DNA of 64,000 bases from DASSQJ01 sp963772645 (GTDB lineage Bacteria; Actinomycetota; Actinomycetes; Actinomycetales; Dermatophilaceae): contig CAVYYD010000007.1 of NCBI GenBank assembly GCA_963772645.1, positions 434,001-498,000 of the forward strand, given 5' to 3'. A program made the position numbers and the translations under genes. Below the pieces are notes generated by a model that worked only from the letters and a program-made list of their open reading frames with translations, was not told the origin of the DNA and searched no databases. Positions 44,681 to 54,452 of the stretch are shown here, one piece after another; the first letter of the stretch is position 1, and every line of letters starts with the position of its first letter.

Positions 44681-46211
44681 CCGGGCGCTTGCGCAGGAGG
44701 GCGAGGAACATCGCGTCGGTGCCGTGGACGTGCGGCCACAGCTGGACGTGCGGGGCCGTCGCCGAGGGCCGGCAGCGGGTCGCCGGCGGCGTCCCGGAAC
44801 AGGGGCCGGGCGTCGAGGACCTCGACGTCGGGCCGCTTCTTGAGGACGTCCGCGACGACGAACCGGGTCTCGGCGACGTGCGGGCTGCACGTGGCGTACC
44901 CGACGACCCCGCCGGGGGCGACGGCGTCCAGGGCGGAGGCGAGCAGCGCCCGTTGCAGCGGGCCGAGCGTGGCGAGGTCGGCGGGCGTGCGGCGCCAGCG
45001 CGACTCGGGCCGTCGCCGCAGGGCGCCGAGGCCGGTGCACGGCGCGTCGACGAGGACGCGGGCGTACGCCCCGGGTCCTCGCCGCCCACCTCCCGGCCGT
45101 CGGCGGTGCGGACCTCGACCGAGCGGCCGAGCGATGCGGCCCGTTCGGTCAGGGCGCTTCAGGGTCTGGCGCACGAGGTCGGCCCGGTGCGGGCTGACCT
45201 CGACCGCGACGAGGTCGGCGCCCTGGTCGACGGCCAGGGCGCCGAGCACGCCCGACTTGCCGCCCGGGCCGGCGCACAGGTCGAGCCACCGGCGGGGCGG
45301 GTCGCCGGACACCTCGGCCGCGGCGAGGGCGAGGGCGACGTGCTGCGAGCCCTCGTCCTGGACCGCCGCGCGACCGTCGCGGACGGCGGGCACCCGGCCG
45401 GGGTCCCCCGCCCGCAGGACCGCGCCGACCGGGGAGGTGAGGCTCGGCTCGGCGTCGGCGGCCTCGACGAGCTCGGCGACCGTCGCGAGCGCGGGCCGGG
45501 CGACCAGGTGCACCCGGGGCGGGGTCGTTGTCGGCCTCGAGCAGGGCCTCCAGCTCGGCGTCGACCGTCTGCGGGGTCGCCCGGCCGTGGCCGAGCAGGG
45601 CGGCCCGCAGCGCGGAGACGACCCACTCGGGGTGGCTGTGCCGGATGGCGAGGGCGGCCACCCCACCGCGCCGGCGGCCCCAGCGTGTCGCGCCACTGCT
45701 CGAGGGAGCGTTCCCCGGCCCGGCGCAGGACGGCGTTGACGAAACCGGCCGCCCCCTGGCCGGCGACGCTGCGGGCCAGGGCGACCGTCTGGTCGGCCGC
45801 GGCGTGCGGCGGGACCCGCATCGAGAGCAGCTGGTGGCAGCCGAGCCGCAGCACGTCGAGGAGCGGAGCGTCGACCCGCTCGACCGGGCGGTCGGCGGCG
45901 ACCGCGACGACGGCGTCGTAGAGGCCCTGCCAGCGCAGGGTGCCGAAGGCCAGCTCGGTGGCGAAGGCGGCGTCGCGGCCCTCGAGCCGTCGCCGGCGGA
46001 GGATCTGCGGCATCTCGAGGTTCGCGTAGGCCCCGTCGGCGACGGCCCGCAGCAGGGTGTAGGCGGCGAGCCGGGTCGGCTCGGCCCGCCGGGTGCGCTC
46101 CGACGGGGCGGTCGCCGACCTGCTCCGGGGCCCGCTGCGGCCCCCGGAGCCCGGGCGGTCTCGACGGTCGCGCCGCTCGGGGCGTTGGGGACGCTCGGGT
46201 CGCTCGGGCAC
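44673..46211 (-). pseudogene. rsmB: 16S rRNA (cytosine-967-C5)-methyltransferase, frameshifted as sequenced
   Basis: RsmB methylates C967 of 16S rRNA. The pieces match in order: a NusB-like N-terminal domain (EPTRLAAYTLLRAVADGAYA onward, with GFVNAVLRR), then LDLCAGPGGKSGVLGALA (SAM motif), VLVDAPCTGLGALRRRPESR (catalytic Cys region, PCTGLG) and GVVGYATCSPHVAETR (second Cys). At least five indels, near 45670, 45530, 45155, 45080 and 44755, break the frame. Corrected length would be about 510 residues. The N-terminus (RPERPQRPERRDRRDRPG) is Arg-rich and disordered. The conserved catalytic blocks suggest the gene is functional and the sequence imperfect. Confidence 0.82.
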
Positions 46212-46217
46212 CCGAGG

Positions 46218-46223
46218 AGGCTA
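46218..46223 (-). promoter_or_regulatory. -10 box (TAGCCT) for rsmB
   Basis: TAGCCT, 6 bases, then GTG at 46211. Confidence 0.48.
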
Positions 46224-46283
46224 GCGCCGCGCGCCTCCCGCCCGGAAACGCTGCAGCGGACGCCCGTCGTCCGGATCCGCTCG

Positions 46284-46289
46284 TAGCGT
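46284..46289 (+). promoter_or_regulatory. -10 box (TAGCGT) for the DinB-pentapeptide gene
   Basis: TAGCGT, 6 bases, then ATG at 46296, divergent from rsmB. Confidence 0.48.
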
Positions 46290-46295
46290 GTCGCC

Positions 46296-47134
46296 ATGAG
46301 CGACATCGACGACGCCGACCACAGCGGGTCGACGGTCCGCCGGCTGATCGCCCGGGACGTCACCGCGAACGAGGTCGACCTGTCCGGGGTCCGCGCCACG
46401 GACGTGCGGATGCGGGGCGCGGAGCTCCGTTCGGCCGACCTGTCCGGGGCCCGACTGCGGGACGTCCTCCTCGCCGACGTCGTCATCCGCGGCGCCTACC
46501 TCCAGCGGCGTCCAGATCAGCGGGGAGGTCGAGGGGCTCGTCGTCAACGGCGTCGACGTGGGGCCGCTCGTCGAGGCCGAGCTCGACCGCCGGTACCCCG
46601 ACCACGCCGCGATGCGACCCACCGACCCCGACGGCTTCCGGCGCGCCTGGGACGTCGTCGAGGAGCCTGTGGGCGGGCACCGTGGCGCGGGCCCGTGCGC
46701 TCGACCCCGCGCTGCTGCACGCCTCGGTCGAGGGTGAGTGGTCCTTCGTCGAGACCCTCCGCCACCTGGTCTTCGCCACCGAGTGCTGGCTGCACCGGGC
46801 CGTCCTCGGCGACCCCGCACCGTGGCACCCGCTGTCGCTGCCCTGGGACGAGGCGCCCGACACCCCCGGGGTGCCCCGTGACCGCGAGGTCCGCCCGGAC
46901 CTCGACACCGTCCTGGCGGTCCGCCACGACCGGATGGCTGCCGTCCGGCGCTACCTCGAGGCCCTGACCCCGGAGGTGCTCGCCTCGGACACCGTCGCCG
47001 TGGAGGCACCGGGCTGGCCCGAGCCCCGCTCGTTCCCGGTGCGGGAGTGCCTCCTGACCATCCTGAACGAGGAGTGGTGGCACCGACGCTACGCCGAGCG
47101 CGACCTCGACGCCCTGGACGCCGGGGCACACTGA
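46296..47134 (+). pseudogene. Pentapeptide-repeat/DinB fusion protein, two frameshifts as sequenced
   Basis: The N-terminal 75 residues are pentapeptide-like repeats (NEVDLSGVRATDVRMRGAEL and RSADLSGARLRDVLLADVVI). The C-terminal 150 residues form a DinB-like four-helix domain with His ligands: WSFVETLRHLVFATECWLHR and CLLTILNEEWWHRRYAERD. Single extra C residues at 46502-46503 and 46666-46667 break the frame; removing them joins GAYLSGVQISGEVEGLVV and VVEELWAGTVARARALD. Corrected, it has about 278 residues. Related proteins are annotated as DinB superfamily proteins of unknown activity, possibly thiol-dependent transferases. Confidence 0.75.
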
Positions 47135-47161
47135 GCTCGCTCGCCGCCGGGCGAGCGGCGC

Positions 47162-48511
47162 TCAGGAGCCGCCGGGGCCGGCCTCGCCGAAGCCGAGCGG
47201 CTCGCGGGTCATCCGGTAGCTCGCCCACCGCAGCGACTCCACCGAGCCGTCACCGCGCCGGAGCACCCGCAGGACCTCGCCGCGCTCGCTGCCCGAGGTC
47301 GTGCGGAAGGTGTCCGGCCCGGACCGCTCGAACGGTCCATGCGGCCCGTCCGGCCGGCCATCCCGGCGAGCGCACCTCGAGGTTTCCCTCGCGCACGGTG
47401 AGGTCCCACGGGCGCCCCTCGGAGTACCAGCGGCCGAGGAGCGGGACGAGGTCCTCGGGCAGGTCGGTGCCCGGCCGCCACGGCTCCGGCTCCTGCGGGT
47501 CGCGGTCGAGGACGGTCTCGACGAGCTCGACGGCGAAGGCCATTGGGTCCGGCGGGGTCGAGGAGTTCATCAGGACGATGCCCGCGGTGCCGCTCTCGCG
47601 GTGGGTGAAGACCCCGGTGACGTGCCCCGGCATCCCCCCGGTGTGGCCGGCGAGCACCCGCCCGCCCGGGGACCGCGGCAGGAACAGGCCCAGGCCCATC
47701 CCCACCTGCCAGCCCTCGGTGTCGACCAACGCCCGAGGACGCGACATCTCCGCCATCGTCTCCGGCGCGAGGACGGCGGGGTCCGGCGCGGCGACGAACG
47801 CGGTCCAGCGGGCCAGGTCGGTGGCGGTCGAGGCGAGGGCACCGGCCGGCCCGGTGGCCCGCAGGTCGAGGACCGGCTCGGGCCGCGGCACGTCGTGCCA
47901 CGGCGGGACGAAGTAGCCGTGGGCGTGCGGCCCGCCGTCGAACCCGACGCTGGTGCGGGTCATCCCGAGCGGATCGAGGAGGCGCACCCGCAGTGACTCC
48001 TCCCACGGGCGGCCGTCGAGCCGCGCCACGACCTGGCCGAGCAGGGCGAACACGAGGTTGGAGTAGTGCCACTGCTCGCCGGGCCGCAGCACCGGTCGGC
48101 CTGGCCGGCCTCCCGCAGCAGCGTCTGCGCGTCGGGGTGCTCGAGGGTGACCCACACCTCGCCGACCGGCTCGCGCTGCATCCCGCTCAGGTGGCTCAGC
48201 GCGTCCCGGACGGTGACCCGGTGGCCGAGCCCCGGCAGGTGCCGCGCGAGCTCGTCGTCGAGGTCGAGGCGACCCTCGTCGCGCAGCTGCATGACCATCG
48301 TCGCGACGAAGGTCTTGGTGTTCGAGGCGATGAGGAACTGGTCCTCGGCGGTGGGGGCGCGGTCGGTGCCGACCTCGGCCGTGCCGACCCCGGCCGCCCA
48401 CAACGTCTCGACGCGTCGGACCACGCTCGCGTGGATGCCCGGGACCCGGCCGGAGCGCTGACGTTCCAGGACGGCGCGGGCGAGCAGGGCGCGGGTGGAG
48501 TCGCGGAGCAT
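47162..48511 (-). pseudogene. Serine hydrolase of the beta-lactamase/class C family, frameshifted as sequenced
   Basis: The protein has the class C beta-lactamase-like fold of peptidases and esterases. The nucleophile motif is IASNTKTFVATMVM (SNTK, an S-x-x-K), then a YSN motif in GEQWHYSNLVFALL, and HTGG in VLAGHTGGMPGHVTG. The C-terminal tail of about 100 residues (LLGRWYSEGRPWDLTVREGN) is a lipocalin-like extension. Indels near 48095 and 47370 disrupt the frame; corrected length is about 449 residues. No signal peptide is seen, so it is probably cytoplasmic. All three active-site motifs survive, suggesting an intact gene. Confidence 0.78.
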
Positions 48512-48518
48512 GGAGGCG

Positions 48519-48524
48519 ACGCTA
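48519..48524 (-). promoter_or_regulatory. -10 box (TAGCGT) for the serine hydrolase gene
   Basis: TAGCGT, 7 bases, then ATG at 48511. Confidence 0.48.
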
Positions 48525-48554
48525 GGACACCGCGCGCCGGCCGACCGGCGGGGA

Positions 48555-49490
48555 TCACCCGTCGAAGCGCTCCCCCGCCCCGATCCGCACGCCCCGGGCC
48601 CAGTCGGCGGCCGGCATCGGGCGTCTGCCCGGTGGCGTGACCTCCCCGAGCGCGACGGCCCCGGTGCCCGTGCCGGCGAACACCCTCGGCTTGGTGACGT
48701 GCAGCTCGCCGGGCGCGAGGAGGACCGGCCCGGACCCGGCGCGCGGGTCGACCGGGCCGAGGCGGACCCGGTCCCCGCGGAAGGTGGTCCACGCCCCCGG
48801 TGCCGGTGTGCAGCCGCGCACGTGCCGGTCGACGACGTGGGCCGGCAGGTCCCACCGGACCCGCGCGTCGTCGCTGGTCAGCTTCGGCGCCAGGCTGACC
48901 CCGTCGGCCGGCTGGGGCACCGCCTGCAGCGCGCCGTCCTCGAGGCCGTCGATCGTCGCGACGAGCAGCGCGGCGCCGGCGCGGGCCAGCCGGTCCAGGA
49001 GGGTGCCGGCGGTGTCGTCGGGCCGGACGGTCTCAGTGAGGCTGCCGAGCACGGGCCCGGTGTCCAGGCCCTCCTCGAGGAGGAACGTGGTGGCGCCGGT
49101 GACATCGTCGCCGGCCATCAGGGCCCGCTGCACGGGGGCCGCGCCTCGCCAGGCGGGCAGCAGCGAGAAGTGCAGGTTGACCCAGCCGGAGGGTGGCACG
49201 TCGAGCGCGGCCCGCGGGACGAGCGCGCCGTAGGCGACGACCGGGCAGGCCTGCGGGGCGACGGCCCGCAGTCGCTCGAGGAACTCCGGGTCGCGTGGAC
49301 TGGGCGGGGTGAGGACCTCGAGCCCGTGCTCGAGGGCGACCTGCTTCACCGGGGACGGCACGAGGGTCCGGCCCCGGCCCGCCCGGGCGTCCGGTCGGGT
49401 GAGCACGGCGACCACCTCGTGCCGGGAGGCCAGGAGGGCGAGGAGGGAGGGGACCGCGGTCTCCGGGGTCCCGGCGAGGACGAGGCGCAC
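48555..49490 (-). CDS. fmt: Methionyl-tRNA formyltransferase
   Basis: Fmt formylates the initiator Met-tRNA using 10-formyl-THF. The 311-residue protein starts MRLVLAGTPETAVPSLLALL. It has the formyltransferase active-site segment WVNLHFSLLPAWRGAAPVQR (Asn and His) and GATTFLLEEGLDTGPVLG (Asp). The C-terminal tRNA-binding domain begins near residue 205 and includes VRGCTPAPGAWTTFRGDRVR. The GTG at 49490 has TACACT 6 bases upstream. A def gene, the usual partner, is not adjacent. It lies 32 bases after priA. Confidence 0.96.
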   Translation of the reverse strand: MRLVLAGTPETAVPSLLALLASRHEVVAVLTRPDARAGRGRTLVPSPVKQVALEHGLEVLTPPSPRDPEFLERLRAVAPQACPVVAYGALVPRAALDVPPSGWVNLHFSLLPAWRGAAPVQRALMAGDDVTGATTFLLEEGLDTGPVLGSLTETVRPDDTAGTLLDRLARAGAALLVATIDGLEDGALQAVPQPADGVSLAPKLTSDDARVRWDLPAHVVDRHVRGCTPAPGAWTTFRGDRVRLGPVDPRAGSGPVLLAPGELHVTKPRVFAGTGTGAVALGEVTPPGRRPMPAADWARGVRIGAGERFDG

Positions 49491-49496
49491 CCGGTG

Positions 49497-49502
49497 AGTG
49501 TA
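49497..49502 (-). promoter_or_regulatory. -10 box (TACACT) for fmt
   Basis: TACACT, 6 bases, then GTG at 49490. Confidence 0.48.
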
Positions 49503-49522
49503 GGTGGGGGGTGACGCCCCGC

Positions 49523-51571
49523 TCAGGACGTGGGGTCGCGGGGGTCGACCCGGACGTGGACCGGGTCGCTCTCCTTGCGGGCCGAGCCCCGGGCACGGAG
49601 GGCCGCGAGCTCGGCGGACAGTGCCGGACCGTCGCCCGTGGGCACCGTGACGAGGGTCCGCCAGCGGCCCTCGCTGCCGGTCGGCAGCGGCCCGAGGACG
49701 GCAGCGGCGGCAGGCAGGGAGAGCTCGGCCAGGGCCGTGTCGAGCGCGGCCCGGGTGCCGGTGAGGGCGGCGAGCCGGGCCGTGGGCGGCAGCGACAGCT
49801 CGCGGCGCTCGGCCACCTCCCGCTCGGCGAACCACGCGGGGTCCCACCGCACGAGGGCCTCGACCGCGGGCACGACGGCGTGGGCGGGCACCCCGCACAG
49901 GACGACCCGGCCGTGCGGAGCCGGGCGCACCAGCGCGGCGGCGGCCGACCAGCGGCGCAGCGACTCCTCCCCCGCGTCGAGCGTGGGCCGGTCGAGCAGG
50001 GCCCAGGCGTCGAGGAGCAGCGCGGCGGCGTACCCGCCGGGGGCCACCGGCTCCGCCCCGGGGGTGGCGACGACGAGGCGCGGGCCGGGCGAGACGACCT
50101 CGAGCACGGTGCCGGCGCCGGACCGGTCGACCGGCACCCCGGGGAAGGCCCGGCCGAGCTCCTCGGCCGTTCGGCGGGCGCCGACGACCGCGGAGCGGAG
50201 GCGGTGCTCGCCGCAGGCCGGGCAGGTGAACCCCGGCTCGACCCGCCCGCACCACCGGCACGCGGGCGGCCCCTGCGGCCCGGCGAGGGCCAGCGGGCCC
50301 GAGCAGCGGGGGCACCGGGCGGGCCGGCGGCACTGCTGGCAGGACAGGCTGGGCAGGTAGCCGCGACGGGGGACCTGGACGAGCACCGGCCCGTCGGCCA
50401 GGGCCTCCTTCGCCGCCCGCCAGGCGACCGAGGGCAGGTGTGCGGCCGCGGCGGCCGGGTCTCGGTCCCCGTCGTGGCCCTCCCCCGCCACCCGGACCAC
50501 CGGGACGCTGCGCCGGACCACGGCGCGGTCCGCGGCGACGGGGGTGAGCCGGCCCTGCTCGACGAGGTCGGTGACCGCCGCGGAGCGGGTGAACCCGGCG
50601 GCGAGCAGCGCGGCGTCGTCCTCGGCGGCCCGCGCCAGGAGCACCTCCCGCACGTGCGGGTACGGGGCTCGCGGCTCCTCGAGCAGGTCGTCGCCGTCGT
50701 CCCACCAGGCGAGCAGGCCGAGGTCGTGGACCGGGGCGAACGCGGCCGCGCGGGTGCCGACGACGACGTCGACGTGGCCGCGCAGCGCCTTGAGGTACGC
50801 GGTGTACCGGGCCTGCGGCCCCTGGTCGGCGGTGAGCCGGGTGTACCGGCCCGGCCCCAGCACCCGGGCCAGCTCGTCCTCGACCCGCCGGACGTCGCGG
50901 TGGTCGGGGACGACGAGGACGCTCCCACGCCCGGACTCGGCCGTGGCCCGGGCCGCCTCGGCGAGCAGCGCGGGCCACGCGGCGTGCGGCTCGGTGGCCG
51001 GCAGGGCGAGGACGGAGGCCGTGGGGGCCTCGCCGGTGGTGAGCCGTCGCAGGAAGGCGGCGCCGGCGGGCATCGGCGACCAGGGCCGCGGATCGTGCTC
51101 GGGCAGCGGCTCGTGCCGCGGGGGCTCGAGGGGCAGGGCGCGTTCGGCGGCCGCGTGCCGCGGGGGGACGGCGAGCCGGACGACGTCACCGACGGTGCCG
51201 GCGTACCGGTGCGCGACGGCGCGGGCCGCGGCGAGCACCGACGGGGTGAGCACCGGCTCCGGGGAGACGACCCGGCGCAGCGGCGTCAGGCGGCCGCTGT
51301 GCTCGGCGGTGTCCCGGCGGTCGAGGACGAACCCCGCGACGTCCTGCCCGGCGAACCGGACCCGGACCCGGACCCCGGGCACGGCCGTCCGCGCCATCGA
51401 CTCCGGGACGGCGTACTCGAAGGGCCGGTCCAGGTGCGCCAGGCCGGTGTCGACGAGGACGAGCGCCACCGGGTGGTCGCCGGTGGTGGGGTCCGCCCCG
51501 GCGATGCGGCGCGCAGGGGCCCGGCCCGGCGCGATGAGCGCGAGCTGCTCGGCGTCCTCCGGGTCGGCCAC
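49523..51571 (-). CDS. priA: Primosomal protein N' (PriA), helicase-degenerate actinobacterial form
   Basis: PriA reloads the replisome at stalled forks. The 682-residue protein has the DNA-binding N-terminal domain (VALVLVDTGLAHLDRPFEYA and PGVRVRVRFAGQDVAGFV). The Zn-binding cluster of CxxC pairs is CQQCRRPARCPRC then CRWCGRVEPGFTCPAC. The helicase core lacks a Walker A GxGKT loop (LALPATEPHAAWPALL at its place), and the DEEH box reads WWDDGDDLLE. ATP-driven unwinding is therefore not expected; loss of these motifs is typical of actinobacterial PriA. GTG at 51571 follows TAGGTT by 6 bases. Confidence 0.92.
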   Translation of the reverse strand: MADPEDAEQLALIAPGRAPARRIAGADPTTGDHPVALVLVDTGLAHLDRPFEYAVPESMARTAVPGVRVRVRFAGQDVAGFVLDRRDTAEHSGRLTPLRRVVSPEPVLTPSVLAAARAVAHRYAGTVGDVVRLAVPPRHAAAERALPLEPPRHEPLPEHDPRPWSPMPAGAAFLRRLTTGEAPTASVLALPATEPHAAWPALLAEAARATAESGRGSVLVVPDHRDVRRVEDELARVLGPGRYTRLTADQGPQARYTAYLKALRGHVDVVVGTRAAAFAPVHDLGLLAWWDDGDDLLEEPRAPYPHVREVLLARAAEDDAALLAAGFTRSAAVTDLVEQGRLTPVAADRAVVRRSVPVVRVAGEGHDGDRDPAAAAAHLPSVAWRAAKEALADGPVLVQVPRRGYLPSLSCQQCRRPARCPRCSGPLALAGPQGPPACRWCGRVEPGFTCPACGEHRLRSAVVGARRTAEELGRAFPGVPVDRSGAGTVLEVVSPGPRLVVATPGAEPVAPGGYAAALLLDAWALLDRPTLDAGEESLRRWSAAAALVRPAPHGRVVLCGVPAHAVVPAVEALVRWDPAWFAEREVAERRELSLPPTARLAALTGTRAALDTALAELSLPAAAAVLGPLPTGSEGRWRTLVTVPTGDGPALSAELAALRARGSARKESDPVHVRVDPRDPTS

Positions 51572-51577
51572 GCGCCG

Positions 51578-51583
51578 AACCTA
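51578..51583 (-). promoter_or_regulatory. -10 box (TAGGTT) for priA
   Basis: TAGGTT, 6 bases, then GTG at 51571, in the 35-base gap after metK. Confidence 0.48.
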
Positions 51584-51606
51584 GCGGAGGCCGCGGACGG
51601 TCCCGA

Positions 51607-52824
<1,218 letters not shown>

Positions 52825-52885
52825 GCGGATTCTCCTTCGACGGCGGCGGGTGCGCGCACCGGGGCGGACGCGGTGCGCGCAGGCC

Positions 52886-52891
52886 AATGTA
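52886..52891 (-). promoter_or_regulatory. -10 box (TACATT) for metK
   Basis: TACATT lies about 61 bases before the metK GTG, giving a leader of about 55 bases. I see no SAM riboswitch in it. Confidence 0.4.
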
Positions 52892-52958
52892 CCGGTCCTG
52901 AAAGCCGGTCTCAGGCTCCACCCGGTGCGCGGACCGGGTGTCTGCGATCATGGACCGC

Positions 52959-54452
52959 GTGTCCGACGGGTCCAGGCGTGAGGTGACGGCGGAGGCTCCC
53001 GCCTCCGCTCCTCGGGGACCGGCCGACGAGGCGCTGTCCATCCTGACCCGTGCCCAGACCCTGGCCGACCAGCTCCGGGCCGATGCCGGCCGGGAGGTCG
53101 CCGAGGCCCGGGCCGAGGCCGCCCGCGTCCGGGAGGAGCACGCGCGGGCCGGCCAGGAGCTCGAGCACCTCGAGGCCCGGGTGCGCAGCGCCCGGGAGGA
53201 GGCCGAGCGCCGGCTCGAGGAGACCCGGGCAGAGGTCGAGATCATGCTCGCCGACGCCGCCGACCAGGCCTCGCTCCTGCGGGCACGGGCGACGAAGGCG
53301 AGCGACGAGGCCATCGCCATCGCCGAGGAGCAGGCCGCGCAGGCGCTCGCCGACGCCCAGGCCCGCGCCGAGGAGGTCCTCGAACGGGCCAGGGCGGAGC
53401 ACGAGGGCACGATGGCCCGGCTCGGCGAGGAGGAGCGGGCCCACCAGGAGCGCTGGACCCACGAGCACGAGACGCACGCGGCCGAGCTCGGTGCGCTGCG
53501 CCGGGCCACCGAGGACGATGCGGCCCGGCTGCGGCGGGAGGCCGAGGAGTTCGCCACCCGGCACCGGGGCGAGGCGGAGGGCGAGGTCGCGACCCGCCTC
53601 GACGCCCTCGCCCGGCGCGAGCAGGACAGCCGGGACGAGCACGAACGGCTCCTCGAGGAGGCTCGGGACCGGGCCGCTCGGCTCGTCGCCGACGCCGAGG
53701 CCGAGGCGGCCGAGGTCGTGCAGGCCGCGGAGAAGCACCTGGCGTGGGCCCAGGGCACGGTCCGGGACATCCTCGAGCGGGCCGAGCTGGACGCCCAGGC
53801 CCGCGCCCGCCAGCACCACCAGGAGCTGAGCGACCGGGCACGGGAGCACCGGCACCGCGCCCAGACCCTGCTCGGCAGCGCCACGACGACGAGCCGTGAC
53901 CGGCTGGCCGAGGCGGAGTCGGAGTCGCGGCGCCTGCGCGACCTCGCCGAGTCCGTCCTCGCCGAGGCCCGGGCCGACGCCGTGCGGACGAGCGAGTCCG
54001 CCCGCCGCGAGGCCGACCGGCTCCTCGAGGAGGCCCACCGCCGCGAGACCGAGGCGGTCGAGCGGGCGGAACGCCGGGTCGCCGAGGCCGAGGAGGGGGC
54101 CCGTCGGGTCCGGACCGCGGCCGCGGAGGACGTCGAGCGGATGCACCGTGAGGCGCACGAGTACCACCGGGCCGCCCGGGCGGAGATCGTCCGGGCCTCG
54201 GAGGAGGCCCGCGAGCGGGCCGACACCGTCCGGGCCGAGGCGCAGGCCGCCGTCGAGCGCGCACGCGCCGAGGTGCATACACTCGCAGCGCGGCGGGACG
54301 CGATCACCGCCCAGCTCGGCCGGCTGTCGGGGGTCATCGACGCCCTCGCGGTCCACGACGAGTCCTCGCGCAACGGACACGCCTCGGGCGCGCCCGCGAC
54401 GACCGAACCCACCGACCACGACACCTACACCCCTGAGCAGGAGTCCCGATGA
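52959..54452 (+). CDS. Long coiled-coil protein
   Basis: The roughly 497-residue product is almost entirely heptad-like and very rich in Ala, Glu and Arg: AEARAEAARVREEHARAGQE, AEEVLERARAEHEGTMARLG, TAAAEDVERMHREAHEYHRA. There is no membrane segment or enzyme motif. The last 35 residues are polar and Thr-rich. Such composition is typical of cytoskeletal or scaffold filaments (Scy and FilP in Streptomyces), but homology is not established. Start options are GTG 52938, ATG 52950 and GTG 52959; the last has GATCAT 7 bases upstream. The stop overlaps the next coiled-coil gene (ATGA). Confidence 0.7.
   Translation: MSDGSRREVTAEAPASAPRGPADEALSILTRAQTLADQLRADAGREVAEARAEAARVREEHARAGQELEHLEARVRSAREEAERRLEETRAEVEIMLADAADQASLLRARATKASDEAIAIAEEQAAQALADAQARAEEVLERARAEHEGTMARLGEEERAHQERWTHEHETHAAELGALRRATEDDAARLRREAEEFATRHRGEAEGEVATRLDALARREQDSRDEHERLLEEARDRAARLVADAEAEAAEVVQAAEKHLAWAQGTVRDILERAELDAQARARQHHQELSDRAREHRHRAQTLLGSATTTSRDRLAEAESESRRLRDLAESVLAEARADAVRTSESARREADRLLEEAHRRETEAVERAERRVAEAEEGARRVRTAAAEDVERMHREAHEYHRAARAEIVRASEEARERADTVRAEAQAAVERARAEVHTLAARRDAITAQLGRLSGVIDALAVHDESSRNGHASGAPATTEPTDHDTYTPEQESR

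Noticed and set aside
52825..52937. Possible SAM riboswitch upstream of metK
   Set aside because: The leader of about 55 bases is too short and shows no SAM aptamer landmarks.
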